Shown: positions 19,388 through 27,845 of the stretch, piece after piece
Layout of the letters: each line of letters opens with the position of its first letter
Position numbering within the stretch: the first letter of the stretch is position 1
Source of the DNA: Photobacterium lucens
GTDB taxonomy: Bacteria; Pseudomonadota; Gammaproteobacteria; Enterobacterales; Vibrionaceae
DNA length: 50,394 nucleotides
Direction of reading: 5' to 3'
Assembly (NCBI RefSeq): GCF_009873615.1
Contig: NZ_SSMG01000439.1
Location: forward strand, 1-50,394
Program-made: the position numbers and the translations under genes
Notes under the pieces: model-generated
What the model saw: the letters and a program-made list of their open reading frames with translations, nothing else
Database searches by the model: none
Told to the model about the DNA's origin: nothing

Positions 19388-20563
19388 ATGAAGAAAACAG
19401 CTGCGCTTTTCCGTTCTGTAGCCATTTCTGCCACTTTGCTGGCTTCAGCTACTGTTGCTGCATCACCAGCAGTCGTACCTGAAGCTCCACAAATCGCGGC
19501 AAAAGGCTATATCCTTGTAGACTATAACTCAGGCAAAATCCTTGCCGGTCATAATGAATACGAAAAACTGGCACCTGCTAGTTTGACGAAAATGATGACC
19601 AGCTATGTTATCGGTCAAGAAATTAAAAACGGTAATATCTCACCAGACGACAATGTTGTTATCAGCAAGAATGCATGGGCTAAAAACTTCCCTGGCTCAT
19701 CAAAAATGTTCCTTGAAGTGGGAAAAACCGTCAAAGTTAGCGATCTAAACCGCGGTATCATTGTTGATTCAGGTAACGATGCGTGTGTTGCTATGGCTGA
19801 ACACATTGCGGGTTCCCAAGAATCATTCGTTGATCTCATGAATGGTTGGGCGAAGAATCTTGGCATGAAGTCTACACACTTTGCTAACGTTCACGGTTTA
19901 GACCGCCCAGATCTATACACAACACCATACGATCTATCTATTCTGGCTCGTCACCTGATCAGTGATTTACCGAATGAGTTTAAGATCTATAGTGAGAAAT
20001 CATTCACATACAACGGCATCACTCAATATAACCGTAACGGTCTACTTTGGGATAAGAGCATGCACGTTGATGGTCTAAAAACAGGCCACACAGATAACGC
20101 AGGTTACAGCCTTGTAAGTACTGCAACTGAAGGCAACATGCGCCTTGTTGCGGTTGTAATGGGCACAGCTAGCAAGAATGCTCGCCTAGCTGAAAGTAAG
20201 AAGCTATTAAACTTCGGTTTCCGCTTCTACGAAACACTGTCACCAAATAAGAAAGATCAAACCATCGAAACTGAAAAAGTATGGATGGGTGATACTGACA
20301 CAGTAAACCTAGGTGTAGCTGAAAATACTTACGTAACGCTACCACGGAGCCAAGCAAAAGATTTAAAAGCAAGCTTCGTGCTAACCAAAGAGCTAAAAGC
20401 GCCAATTACCAAAGGTGAAGAAGTGGGTACTCTCACTTACCGTGTTGGCGATCAAGAAGTAGCACAATACCCACTTGTTGCGCTAAACGATGTAAAAGAA
20501 GGTAGCCTATTTAGCCGTATGGTTGATTACGTAATGATGCTAGTGCAAAACTGGTTTAAGTAA
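19388..20563 (+). CDS. dacA: D-alanyl-D-alanine carboxypeptidase DacA (PBP5/6 type)
   Basis: Low-molecular-mass PBP that trims the terminal D-Ala from peptidoglycan pentapeptides; 391 aa. A signal peptide (about 1-25, ending TVAA) leads to the periplasm. Active-site motifs: S65-L-T-K68, S128-G-N130 and K231-T-G233. A PBP5 C-terminal beta domain follows, and the last 18 residues (SRMVDYVMMLVQNWFK) form the amphipathic anchor helix. It is a separate unit from mrdAB-rlpA, with its own predicted promoter and a terminator behind it. PBP5 versus PBP6 cannot be separated by sequence here; synteny supports PBP5 (dacA). Confidence 0.95.
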   Translation: MKKTAALFRSVAISATLLASATVAASPAVVPEAPQIAAKGYILVDYNSGKILAGHNEYEKLAPASLTKMMTSYVIGQEIKNGNISPDDNVVISKNAWAKNFPGSSKMFLEVGKTVKVSDLNRGIIVDSGNDACVAMAEHIAGSQESFVDLMNGWAKNLGMKSTHFANVHGLDRPDLYTTPYDLSILARHLISDLPNEFKIYSEKSFTYNGITQYNRNGLLWDKSMHVDGLKTGHTDNAGYSLVSTATEGNMRLVAVVMGTASKNARLAESKKLLNFGFRFYETLSPNKKDQTIETEKVWMGDTDTVNLGVAENTYVTLPRSQAKDLKASFVLTKELKAPITKGEEVGTLTYRVGDQEVAQYPLVALNDVKEGSLFSRMVDYVMMLVQNWFK

Positions 20564-20587
20564 TCTATTACTATTCATGCACAAATC

Positions 20588-20617
20588 AAAAAGGGGAGCT
20601 TCGGCTTCCCTTTTGTT
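20588..20617 (+). terminator. terminator after dacA
   Basis: AAAAGGGGAGC, stable TTCG tetraloop (20600-20603 region), GCTTCCCTTTT, then TG and a T-run. The stem has one G-T pair. Confidence 0.85.
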
Positions 20618-20776
20618 TTCATAACTAAAGACAAACATTACTTTTCCAACGTCCTACAGACATCATCCACCACTTGTTTTACACCGACTGACACATTAAG
20701 ATGCCTGCCTTACACTTATATTAGTCATAATAGCGGTGTTGCAAGACAACATTGAAAGCGAACCTTGGAGTTCTAT

Positions 20777-21052
20777 ATGCAAGAACAAGAGCAACCAAAA
20801 CTAAGAGATCTACTTGAATTCCCTTGTAGCTTTACCTACAAGGTAATGGGTGAAAACAAACCTGAACTTGCAGATCGTGTTGTAGAAGTAGTCCAACGCC
20901 ATGCACCTGGCGATTACACACCTAAAGTTACCCCAAGTAGCAAAGGGACTTACAGCGCCGTTTCAATCAACATCACAGCGACAAGCATTGAGCAAGTTGA
21001 AACGTTATACAAAGAGTTAGGCGATATCGATATCGTTCGCGTTGTACTATAA
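20777..21052 (+). CDS. ybeD: YbeD family protein (DUF493)
   Basis: 91 aa, a small ACT/ferredoxin-like alpha-beta protein of unknown biochemical function, conserved between dacA and lipB in enterobacteria and vibrios. It is very similar to E. coli YbeD, including [32 protein letters not shown] and [22 protein letters not shown]. The start at 20777 is chosen because GGAG (20767-20770) is 6 bases upstream; a TTG frame from 20765 would overlap that Shine-Dalgarno. Fold similarity to regulatory ACT domains has been noted in the family; a link to lipoylation is only suggested by context. Confidence 0.9.
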   Translation: MQEQEQPKLRDLLEFPCSFTYKVMGENKPELADRVVEVVQRHAPGDYTPKVTPSSKGTYSAVSINITATSIEQVETLYKELGDIDIVRVVL

Positions 21053-21061
21053 ACAACGACA

Positions 21062-21092
21062 TCAGGCGGCGCACAACGTCGCCTGTTATTTC
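21062..21092 (+). terminator. probable terminator after ybeD
   Basis: AGGCGGCG (21064-21071), loop CACAA, CGTCGCCT (21077-21084), one G-T pair, followed by a weak T-rich GTTATTTCT. Confidence 0.65.
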
Positions 21093-21176
21093 TATCAGTA
21101 AACCTTCTTATAATTCTCACTTATTATCCATAACTCCTTCATCACTCGTTAACAATACATCTGCACCAAGTTTAGG

Positions 21177-21182
21177 TATAAT
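21177..21182 (+). promoter_or_regulatory. -10 element of a lipB promoter
   Basis: Perfect TATAAT at 21177-21182, 56 bases before the lipB start. A -35 match at 16-18 bases is poor. Confidence 0.45.
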
Positions 21183-21237
21183 GCCCAGACCTAGCCTTCT
21201 TTATGATTGGCATCTTCATTAATATCTGGGTAGTAAA

Positions 21238-21888
21238 TTGCACACAGCACTTATTATTAAAAACCTTGGTCGTCGTGATTACCAAACGACGTTCGATGCC
21301 ATGCATGACTTCACCAATAACCGTACTGAAGACACAGCAGATGAAATTTGGCTAGTTGAACATTCACCTGTATTTACCCAAGGACAGGCAGGCAAAGTCG
21401 AGCACCTGCTCAACACAGGAGATATCCCAGTTGTACAAAGCGATCGTGGCGGTCAAGTGACTTACCATGGTCCCGGTCAACAAGTGGCTTATATCTTGAT
21501 CGACTTACGCCGGAAAAAAATCGGTGTGCGTGATTTAGTCACACACATTGAAAATACGGTAATCAATACCTTATCCCGCTTTGGGATTCGCTCTAACGCT
21601 CGCCCTGATGCCCCTGGTGTGTATGTTAATAATCAAAAAATATGCTCACTTGGCTTGCGGATCAGACGTGGGTGCTCTTTTCACGGTCTGGCACTCAATA
21701 TAAATATGGACTTGGCGCCTTTTCTTCGTATTAACCCATGCGGTTATGCAGGAATGGAGATGACGCAAACGGCGTTACTCAATGGCCCAACTGAACTGAC
21801 GGAAGTTCAGCCTGTACTCGTTGAAGAATTAACTAAATTACTCGATTATCCGAAAGTCGAGTGGATGACGGAAAGCAATCAACCATGA
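21238..21888 (+). CDS. lipB: octanoyltransferase LipB
   Basis: Moves octanoyl from acyl carrier protein to the lipoyl domains of dehydrogenase complexes and GcvH; 216 aa (E. coli about 213). The cysteine/lysine acyltransferase pair is seen: K134 in [15 protein letters not shown] and C168 in [13 protein letters not shown]. The substrate-binding [12 protein letters not shown] segment spans 70-81. The start is TTG with only a weak GGG upstream at 21227-21229; no better start precedes the conserved region. It overlaps lipA by four bases, so octanoyl transfer and sulfur insertion are coupled in one operon. Confidence 0.95.
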   Translation: MHTALIIKNLGRRDYQTTFDAMHDFTNNRTEDTADEIWLVEHSPVFTQGQAGKVEHLLNTGDIPVVQSDRGGQVTYHGPGQQVAYILIDLRRKKIGVRDLVTHIENTVINTLSRFGIRSNARPDAPGVYVNNQKICSLGLRIRRGCSFHGLALNINMDLAPFLRINPCGYAGMEMTQTALLNGPTELTEVQPVLVEELTKLLDYPKVEWMTESNQP

Positions 21889-22856
21889 GTAAACCAATTA
21901 AAATTGAACAAGGCGTCAAATATCGCGATGCCGACAAAATGGCTTTGATCCCTGTTCGTAATGTTGCGGATGAAGAAACGCCAAAAGAAGTGTTACGTAA
22001 ACCTGAATGGATGAAGATTAAGTTACCGTCTGACAGCCAACGTATTCAGGAAATTAAATCTGCACTGCGTAAAAACAAACTTCACTCTGTGTGTGAAGAA
22101 GCCTCTTGCCCCAATTTAGCCGAATGTTTTAACCACGGTACAGCAACCTTTATGATCCTAGGTGCTATCTGTACGCGTCGTTGTCCATTCTGTGATGTAG
22201 CCCATGGTCGTCCACTACCACCTAATGCTGAAGAGCCAGCGCATCTTGCACAAACGATTGCTGACATGAAACTACGCTACGTAGTCGTGACATCAGTTGA
22301 CCGTGATGACTTACGTGACGGTGGTGCACAACACTTTGTTGATTGTATTAATGAAATCCGCGCAAAAAGCCCAGACATTCATATTGAAACATTAGTACCT
22401 GATTTCCGTGGTCGTATGGATCGTGCATTAGATATCTTCCGTGATACAGCACCTAACGTATTCAACCACAACCTTGAAACAGCACCACGCTTATACCGTA
22501 AAGCCCGCCCGGGTGCTAACTACCAATGGTCTTTAGATCTGCTGAAAAAGTTTAAAGAGCTTCACCCAAATGTTCCTACTAAGTCAGGTTTGATGATGGG
22601 TTTAGGTGAAACCAAAGAAGAGATCATTGAAGTATTAAAAGATCTGCGTGCGCATGGCGTAACCATGCTAACACTGGGTCAATACTTAGCACCAAGCCGT
22701 CACCACTTACCGGTTGAGCGTTATGTACCGCCTGAAGAGTTTGATGAGCTGAAACAAATCGCTCTCGATCTTGGCTTTACTCATGCTGCTTGTGGTCCAT
22801 TTGTACGTTCATCGTACCATGCTGATCTTCAAGCCCAAGGTGTAGAAATTAAGTAA
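21885..22856 (+). CDS. lipA: lipoyl synthase LipA
   Basis: Radical-SAM enzyme that inserts two sulfurs into the octanoyl group bound to its carrier domain. The start at 21885 ([24 protein letters not shown], first 20 residues match E. coli closely) gives 323 aa and an ATGA overlap with lipB; a longer frame from 21861 is unlikely. The auxiliary cluster cysteines are C70, C75 and C81; the radical-SAM cysteines are C96, C100 and C103 (CTRRCPFC). The C-terminal RSSYHAD provides the conserved serine ligand. It is the last gene of the block that is syntenic with the E. coli leuS-lipA region. Confidence 0.97.
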   Translation: MSKPIKIEQGVKYRDADKMALIPVRNVADEETPKEVLRKPEWMKIKLPSDSQRIQEIKSALRKNKLHSVCEEASCPNLAECFNHGTATFMILGAICTRRCPFCDVAHGRPLPPNAEEPAHLAQTIADMKLRYVVVTSVDRDDLRDGGAQHFVDCINEIRAKSPDIHIETLVPDFRGRMDRALDIFRDTAPNVFNHNLETAPRLYRKARPGANYQWSLDLLKKFKELHPNVPTKSGLMMGLGETKEEIIEVLKDLRAHGVTMLTLGQYLAPSRHHLPVERYVPPEEFDELKQIALDLGFTHAACGPFVRSSYHADLQAQGVEIK

Positions 22857-22896
22857 TCAATAACACTTAATTACAGCTGACCTAAAATACAGGTAT

Positions 22897-22928
22897 AAAA
22901 AAACCGCTTTAAACAAAGCGGTTTTTTT
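22897..22928. terminator. bidirectional terminator between lipA and bamC
   Basis: AAACCGCTTT (22901-22910), loop AAAC, AAAGCGGTTT (22915-22924), with A-run before and T-run after, so it serves both converging genes. It also marks the junction between two blocks that are far apart in E. coli. Confidence 0.93.
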
Positions 22929-22942
22929 TATCAAGCTAATGC

Positions 22943-23953
22943 TTACTTTTGAAAGCCAGCTGCAAATGCAGGTGCTGCTGATTCCAAAATATCATCAGTA
23001 ACAGGCTTACCTTCACTATCTGTAATATTGATAGAAGTACGGTTACCTAAATCACCAACTAGAATACGGTATTTATCATCCGTCAGTTTCATTGGTTTAG
23101 TACCTAACTCTTGCCAGAATTCATCATCTGGTTCACGGTACTTAACATCAATTAAACCTTGTGAACGGTTACGATCTTCAACCGTAAAGCCAAGCTTTGA
23201 TAATACGGTTGGTAGACGCTCCCACATGTCATCGTAAGATGCACGTGCAATCAGCACTGGTAAACCACTGCGATCCACGCCTAATGAAATTGGAACATGC
23301 TTAAGCTGTTGAGCCGCGGCTAAACGTGCTTGTTCACGAACATCTTCATCGTACTTAGACATGACTAGGTTAGTCATCAAAATGCTGTAACGACGCTTAT
23401 TATCAGCCGTTACTGGCATTGTTTTACCGTCTTCACGCCAATCCGTTAAGATAATACGGTAGCTATTGGTTGATGGTGACTTTTCAATGCTGTAGCGACT
23501 ACCAATCTCGCTATCTTCATCTTTGTTAGTCCAACTCACCCAATCAGTATCAATTTGATCAGCACTTTGTTTAGCAATGCCAATATTGTTTTTACTGATC
23601 AAGCTCTGAGTCACTTGCCATAACTTAGAAAGATCAGAGCTACGAGGCAATTGTACAGTCACACCATCTTGATCCACGCTTGAGCGCATACCAGGAATGA
23701 GATTTAAAACCTGCTGTGGTGGTCGAATATCAACGCTAGCGCCAACTTCGCCTTTAAAATTCTGGCTAGGTATAGCGTAAGCTGCACTACTAAAAGGGGC
23801 GGCCCCTGCTGGCAAAGTCCATGATTCTAAAGGTTGAGTTTCAAGATAGTTAAAATCCTGATTTGCCTGACGGCGAGCTTCTGACCCGCTAGAACAGGCT
23901 GACAAACTCGTTACCATGAATGCAGCTAATGCTAGCCGATATTTATAATTCAT
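22943..23953 (-). CDS. bamC: outer-membrane assembly lipoprotein BamC
   Basis: 336 aa (E. coli 344). It is an accessory lipoprotein of the BAM complex that binds BamD. The N-terminal signal and lipobox SLSAC place the acylated cysteine at C20. An unstructured N-terminal segment (about 21-95) precedes two helix-grip domains (about 95-210 and 218-330), recognised by ITDSEGKPV and related segments. It lies 31 bases after dapA on the same strand, as in E. coli dapA-bamC, so the two are co-transcribed. Confidence 0.92.
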   Translation of the reverse strand: MNYKYRLALAAFMVTSLSACSSGSEARRQANQDFNYLETQPLESWTLPAGAAPFSSAAYAIPSQNFKGEVGASVDIRPPQQVLNLIPGMRSSVDQDGVTVQLPRSSDLSKLWQVTQSLISKNNIGIAKQSADQIDTDWVSWTNKDEDSEIGSRYSIEKSPSTNSYRIILTDWREDGKTMPVTADNKRRYSILMTNLVMSKYDEDVREQARLAAAQQLKHVPISLGVDRSGLPVLIARASYDDMWERLPTVLSKLGFTVEDRNRSQGLIDVKYREPDDEFWQELGTKPMKLTDDKYRILVGDLGNRTSINITDSEGKPVTDDILESAAPAFAAGFQK

Positions 23954-23984
23954 TTATGCTCCTGCGCTCCTACGCTTGTGCAAC

Positions 23985-24863
23985 TTAAAGCACACCGGCA
24001 TCCAAAAGAGCCTGCTTAACAATCGGTTGCTGTGACTCGCTTAAAACAGTTAGCGGAAGTCGTAAATCACCGTTTTCAATTAAACCTAGTTGATGCGCAG
24101 CCCACTTCACAGGAATTGGGTTAGCTTCAACAAATAAGTTGTTATGTAACGGCATTAAACGCTGATTAATTTCTTGTGCAGCGTCGATTTGGCCACTTAA
24201 TGCAAGTTTAAACATTGTTGCCATGTCTGCTGCTGCAATGTTTGCTGTAACAGAGATAACACCGTGACCACCTTCAGCGACAAAATCTACAGCTGTAGCA
24301 TCATCACCGCTTAATTGGATGAAATCTTCACCACAAAGTTCCCGTGTTTTTTTCACACGAGATAAATCTGCTGTTGCATCTTTAATACCGATGATATTTT
24401 CAATCTTCGCTAAACGCGCAACAGTTTCAGGTAATAAGTCTACCGCAGTTCGTCCCGGTACATTGTAAAGAATTTGCGGAATATCTGTTGCTTCAGCAAT
24501 CGCTTTATAATGTTGGTATAAACCTTCTTGAGTCGGTTTATTATAGTAAGGCGTCACACTTAAACATGCCGCAACACCCGTACCAGAGAAAAGCTTAGTA
24601 ATTGTGATGGCTTCATGTGTGGCATTAGCACCCGTACCTGCGATAACTGGCACGCGTCCATCAACATATTCCAGTGTTTTTAGCACCACTTTAATATGCT
24701 CATCAACCGTCAATGTTGCTGATTCACCCGTAGTACCTACGGCAATAATCGCATCAGTGCCTGCATCAATATGGTAGTCCACCAGCTTTTGCAGGCCGAC
24801 ATAATCTACTTCGCCTGTAGCGTCTAGTGGCGTTAATAGCGCAACCATGCTTCCTGTAAACAT
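23985..24863 (-). CDS. dapA: 4-hydroxy-tetrahydrodipicolinate synthase DapA
   Basis: TIM-barrel aldolase that condenses pyruvate with aspartate semialdehyde, first step of the lysine/meso-DAP branch; cytoplasmic. The start at 24863 ([14 protein letters not shown]) gives 292 aa, the same as E. coli, and is preceded by AGGGGAG about 6 bases upstream. A 31-residue longer frame is not conserved. Key residues: Schiff-base K161 in GIKDAT, Y133 in YNVPGR, and T44-T45 in VGTTGES. It supplies DAP to peptidoglycan made by the PBP genes of this window and is likely feedback-inhibited by lysine like its relatives. Confidence 0.96.
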   Translation of the reverse strand: MFTGSMVALLTPLDATGEVDYVGLQKLVDYHIDAGTDAIIAVGTTGESATLTVDEHIKVVLKTLEYVDGRVPVIAGTGANATHEAITITKLFSGTGVAACLSVTPYYNKPTQEGLYQHYKAIAEATDIPQILYNVPGRTAVDLLPETVARLAKIENIIGIKDATADLSRVKKTRELCGEDFIQLSGDDATAVDFVAEGGHGVISVTANIAAADMATMFKLALSGQIDAAQEINQRLMPLHNNLFVEANPIPVKWAAHQLGLIENGDLRLPLTVLSESQQPIVKQALLDAGVL

Positions 24864-25213
24864 GTCCATCTCCCCTCTTCTTATATATCCAAACGGCTCT
24901 CTCACCATCACCTTGTGGGGATCTATGCTAAAGCGGTTAGGGTATAACTTTGTCATGGTACTTTTGAGTGACTATAAACTCAAGCAAAGGCTGAGTGAAA
25001 ACAGTGAACTAACGAGCTTTATCGTCTGCTTTCGTCACAATTTTCGACTTTGAAAGTTAAATCTTGAACAACAGAATAATATAGGTACTTTTTTGTTCAA
25101 AAAGCCACCAAAAACTGCGCGAAGTCTTCGCTTTTTTCTAACGAAATTTGCAATCGTTTCAGCATGACTCTGTGCTAACATGCTTAGATAATTCTTTAAC
25201 ACTGAAGACCAAC
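24864..25213. promoter_or_regulatory. dapA/gcvR divergent intergenic region (350 bases)
   Basis: It holds the dapA Shine-Dalgarno at its left edge, and presumably promoters for both genes. A candidate plus-strand pair is TTGAAA at 25050-25055 with AATAAT at 25075-25080 (19-base spacing). A short terminator-like hairpin at 25119-25137 lies in the gcvR leader. I see no coding potential in it. Confidence 0.35.
25119..25137 (+). terminator. terminator-like hairpin in the gcvR leader
   Basis: GCGAA (25119-25123), loop GTC, TTCGC (25127-25131), then six T (25132-25137). It is a short but typical intrinsic-terminator form, 77 bases before gcvR. It could attenuate gcvR or end a small RNA starting near 25,087. 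Confidence 0.5.
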
Positions 25214-25753
25214 ATGGAACATTACCTTGTCATAACTGCTGTAGGTACTGATCGCCCAGGTATCTCTGATGAGATCACCCATCTCGTCACTCAATGTGGC
25301 TGTAATATTATCGATAGCCGTATTGCCCTTTTTGGTTCTGAGTTTACCCTGATCATGCTGCTATCGGGTAACAACAATGCGATTTCTCGTATTGAATCAA
25401 CGTTACCGCTAAAAGGCCAAGAGCACGATCTGATCACGGTAATGAAACGTACAAACAAGCATAAGCAGCGCTTCTTCCCCTATACGGCAGATTTCCATGT
25501 TGAAGCAAATGACAGCCCGGGTCTGATCAAGCAATTTACTCATTTCATGGCAAGTCGTCATATTGATATTTCAGCATTAAGTGCAAATACACTTGAGAGT
25601 CAATCTGAAGGCGTAATGAACCAGCTAGTGCTTCAAATAAACACTAACTTGCCGGAAAACTGTAATTTAATGACGCTACAAGAAGAATTTGAAACCTTGT
25701 GCCAATCAGTTGCAGCTTCTGGTTCAGTGAATTTTATTGGTCATAAAAGCTAA
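25214..25753 (+). CDS. gcvR: glycine cleavage system transcriptional repressor GcvR
   Basis: 179 aa, two ACT-type domains (about 1-85 and 90-179). In E. coli GcvR binds GcvA and blocks gcv activation unless glycine is present. The beginning MEHYLVITAVGTDRPGISDEI and the segment VEANDSPGLIKQFTHFMASRHIDISALSA match the family. The start at 25214 is preferred; a TTG frame from 25148 would add 22 unconserved residues. The order dapA-gcvR-bcp is the same as in E. coli. There is no DNA-binding domain, as expected. Confidence 0.9.
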   Translation: MEHYLVITAVGTDRPGISDEITHLVTQCGCNIIDSRIALFGSEFTLIMLLSGNNNAISRIESTLPLKGQEHDLITVMKRTNKHKQRFFPYTADFHVEANDSPGLIKQFTHFMASRHIDISALSANTLESQSEGVMNQLVLQINTNLPENCNLMTLQEEFETLCQSVAASGSVNFIGHKS

Positions 25754-25840
25754 CTAAAACGTACATAAACTTCATTGTCAGCCTTAATTTATTCAGACAC
25801 CTTGGTGTATTGAATCACAATAACTAAAAGGATATTTCTT

Positions 25841-26305
25841 ATGAATACGCTCACAGCTGGCACACCAGCACCGGCATTTACTTTAATGAATCAAGATAAC
25901 GAGCCTGTTAGCCTAAGTGATTTTAAAGGTAAGAAAGTATTGGCTTATTTCTATCCGAAAGCCATGACGCCAGGCTGTACAGTTCAAGCATGTGGTCTAC
26001 GTGACAGCAAAGCTGAACTTGATGAGAAAAATGTGGTTGTACTTGGTATCAGTATTGATCCAGTAAAACGCTTACCTAAATTTATTGAGCGTGATAACCT
26101 TAACTTCACCCTATTATCTGATGAAGATCATGCCGTTGCAGAACAATTTGGGGTGTGGGGCTTAAAGAAGTTCATGGGGCGCGAATATGACGGTTTACAC
26201 CGTATCAGCTTCTTAATTGATGAAAATGGCACCATTGAACATGTCTTTAACAAGTTCAAAACCAAAGATCACCATCAAGTGGTATTAGATTATTTAAATC
26301 AATAA
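25841..26305 (+). CDS. bcp: thioredoxin-dependent thiol peroxidase Bcp
   Basis: Atypical 2-Cys peroxiredoxin, 154 aa (E. coli 156), that reduces peroxides using thioredoxin. The peroxidatic motif is MTPGCTVQACGLRD, containing the peroxidatic Cys and, five residues later, the resolving Cys (C46 and C51). The ATG is preceded by AAAGGA. It follows gcvR and ends at a strong terminator. Confidence 0.95.
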   Translation: MNTLTAGTPAPAFTLMNQDNEPVSLSDFKGKKVLAYFYPKAMTPGCTVQACGLRDSKAELDEKNVVVLGISIDPVKRLPKFIERDNLNFTLLSDEDHAVAEQFGVWGLKKFMGREYDGLHRISFLIDENGTIEHVFNKFKTKDHHQVVLDYLNQ

Positions 26306-26338
26306 GCATCACTTAAACATGCTCATTGATAGATATAG

Positions 26339-26366
26339 AAAAGGCCGCATCTTGCGGCCTTTTTCA
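26339..26366. terminator. terminator between bcp and perM
   Basis: GGCCGCA (26343-26349), loop TCT, TGCGGCC (26353-26359), flanked by A-run and T-run, so it can work in both directions. Confidence 0.92.
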
Positions 26367-26370
26367 TAGG

Positions 26371-27447
26371 TTATACTTGCTCTACATCATCAAGTTCATC
26401 TTCAGCAGAAAGCAATGCGCCCCATACAGCTTTGACTAATGTGGCTAATGGGATTGCGAAGAATACGCCCCAGAATCCCCACAAACCGCCAAATACTAAG
26501 ACTGCGACAATAATCGCAACTGGGTGTAAATTCACCGCTTCAGAAAATAAAATCGGCACTAATACATTGCCATCCAATGCTTGAATAATGCCGTAAGCTA
26601 ACAGTAGCCACCAGAAATCCGGCGTCCATCCCCATTGAAATAACCCCACCATCGCAACAGGCACAGTTACAGCTGCCGCACCGATATAAGGGATCAAGAC
26701 AGATAGACCAACCAGCACGCCAAGTAACACGGCATAACGTAAGTCCATCACCGCAAAAGTAACATAACTCGCGATGCCAACAATTAAGATTTCAATGACT
26801 TTACCGCGAATATAATTCGAGATCTGCTCATTCATTTCACTGCCGACTTTACTCGCTAGACGACGGTTTTTAGGTAGCACTTTTAGTAAGGTCTGCATCA
26901 TTTCATCTTTATCTTTTAATAAGAAAAAGATCAGCAATGGCACCAGAATCAAATACACACCTAATGTCGCAAGGCTAACTAATGATGCCAGTGAGCCTTT
27001 TACAACGCTTTCCCCCATTCCCAGTACTTTTTCACGTAAGTTATTCATCAAATCGACAACTTGCGCAGGCTGGACAAAATCAGGATAACGCTCAGGCAGG
27101 CTTGATACATACACTTGTAAGTCATTAAACATCTTCGGCACGTCTGCCGTTAAATTCACCACCTGATGCCAAATAGTCGGCACTAAACCAAACAATGCTA
27201 AACTCATTAATCCAGCAAAGAGCAGTAAAACTAGCATCACAGAGAAGGTTCTCGGCAGCCCTAGTTTGGTTAACCTTGCAACAGGCCACTCTAATAAATA
27301 CGCCAATACAATTGCGACTAGTAGTGGCGTAATTAAGCTACCAAAGAAGTAAATCGTAAGAAAACCACCGAGCAAAATGGCGACTAAGCTGACGGCATGG
27401 GGATCTGAGAATCGACGCTGATACCAGCGATTTAACATGTTCAACAT
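26371..27447 (-). CDS. perM: AI-2E family transporter PerM-like
   Basis: 358-aa polytopic membrane protein of the AI-2E (DUF20) family; E. coli PerM (YfgO) is about 353. About eight hydrophobic helices, with a large loop around residues 85-150 between the early and later helix groups, fit the family. Conserved C-terminal patterns include GLSVLIPYIGAAAV and VLVPILFSEAVNLHPVAIIVAVLVFGGLWGFWGVFFAIPLATL (interrupted here for length, in residues 290-340). Its substrate is unknown; family members have been linked to autoinducer-2 export or Na+/H+ exchange. The ATG overlaps the upstream TusA-like gene by a few bases. Confidence 0.88.
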   Translation of the reverse strand: MLNMLNRWYQRRFSDPHAVSLVAILLGGFLTIYFFGSLITPLLVAIVLAYLLEWPVARLTKLGLPRTFSVMLVLLLFAGLMSLALFGLVPTIWHQVVNLTADVPKMFNDLQVYVSSLPERYPDFVQPAQVVDLMNNLREKVLGMGESVVKGSLASLVSLATLGVYLILVPLLIFFLLKDKDEMMQTLLKVLPKNRRLASKVGSEMNEQISNYIRGKVIEILIVGIASYVTFAVMDLRYAVLLGVLVGLSVLIPYIGAAAVTVPVAMVGLFQWGWTPDFWWLLLAYGIIQALDGNVLVPILFSEAVNLHPVAIIVAVLVFGGLWGFWGVFFAIPLATLVKAVWGALLSAEDELDDVEQV

Positions 27448-27680
27448 GTAGAGACGTGTCCTTTTTTCACTAACATGACAAGCTGAGTATTATCGTTAAC
27501 TACAGTGTCAATAATGTATCCATGGTTAAGCAAGAAACGAGGAATATCGCTTCTTGCACCGCTGTCAGAAATACGCAGTTCAAGCTGTTGTTCAGAAAGA
27601 AGTTTTGCGCACGCACGTTTTGCTAGCAACAGTGCCAATGGGCAGCGTTGTGTCGTTAAATCAAGCGATAAAATTTCCAT
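27441..27680 (-). CDS. small TusA-family (SirA-like) protein
   Basis: 79 aa from the start at 27680 (MEILSLDLTTQRCPLALLLAKRA). The CPxxL motif at the end of the first beta strand (C13-P14-L15) marks a TusA/SirA-fold sulfur-carrier family. No second motif is distinctive, so sulfur transfer is inferred, not shown; it is not the canonical tusA. Its 3' end overlaps the perM start by 7 bases, so the two genes are translationally linked. No strong Shine-Dalgarno is seen before 27680; a longer frame to 27758 exists but adds hydrophobic residues not typical of the family. Confidence 0.7.
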   Translation of the reverse strand: MEILSLDLTTQRCPLALLLAKRACAKLLSEQQLELRISDSGARSDIPRFLLNHGYIIDTVVNDNTQLVMLVKKGHVSTC

Positions 27681-27771
27681 TGCTTTGAGTGACAGAGATT
27701 TTCTATTGCCGTATTGTAACCTCAAGCACAACCAAGATGCGAGATAGATAAAGGACATGATTCACAATAAC

Positions 27772-27799
27772 GAACCTATGGAGTCATTCGTTGTCCTAA
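27772..27799 (+). promoter_or_regulatory. candidate sigma-E type promoter for bepA
   Basis: GAACCT (27772-27777), 16-base spacer, TCCTAA (27794-27799), resembling the GAACTT / TCTAA pattern of extracytoplasmic sigma-E promoters. E. coli bepA is, as I recall, in the sigma-E regulon. Prediction only. Confidence 0.35.
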
Positions 27800-27845
27800 C
27801 TCTTTAGATATTAAAGATAACTTACAAGGTGGTAGTATCTTTCCC

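Noticed and set aside
24864-24956. 31-residue N-terminal extension of DapA
   Set aside because: Good Shine-Dalgarno and the family start are at 24863; the extension has no family similarity.
27814-27845. Regulatory stem around the bepA ribosome site (AAAGATA / TATCTTT)
   Set aside because: Only 7 A-T-rich pairs with a long loop; not distinguishable from chance.
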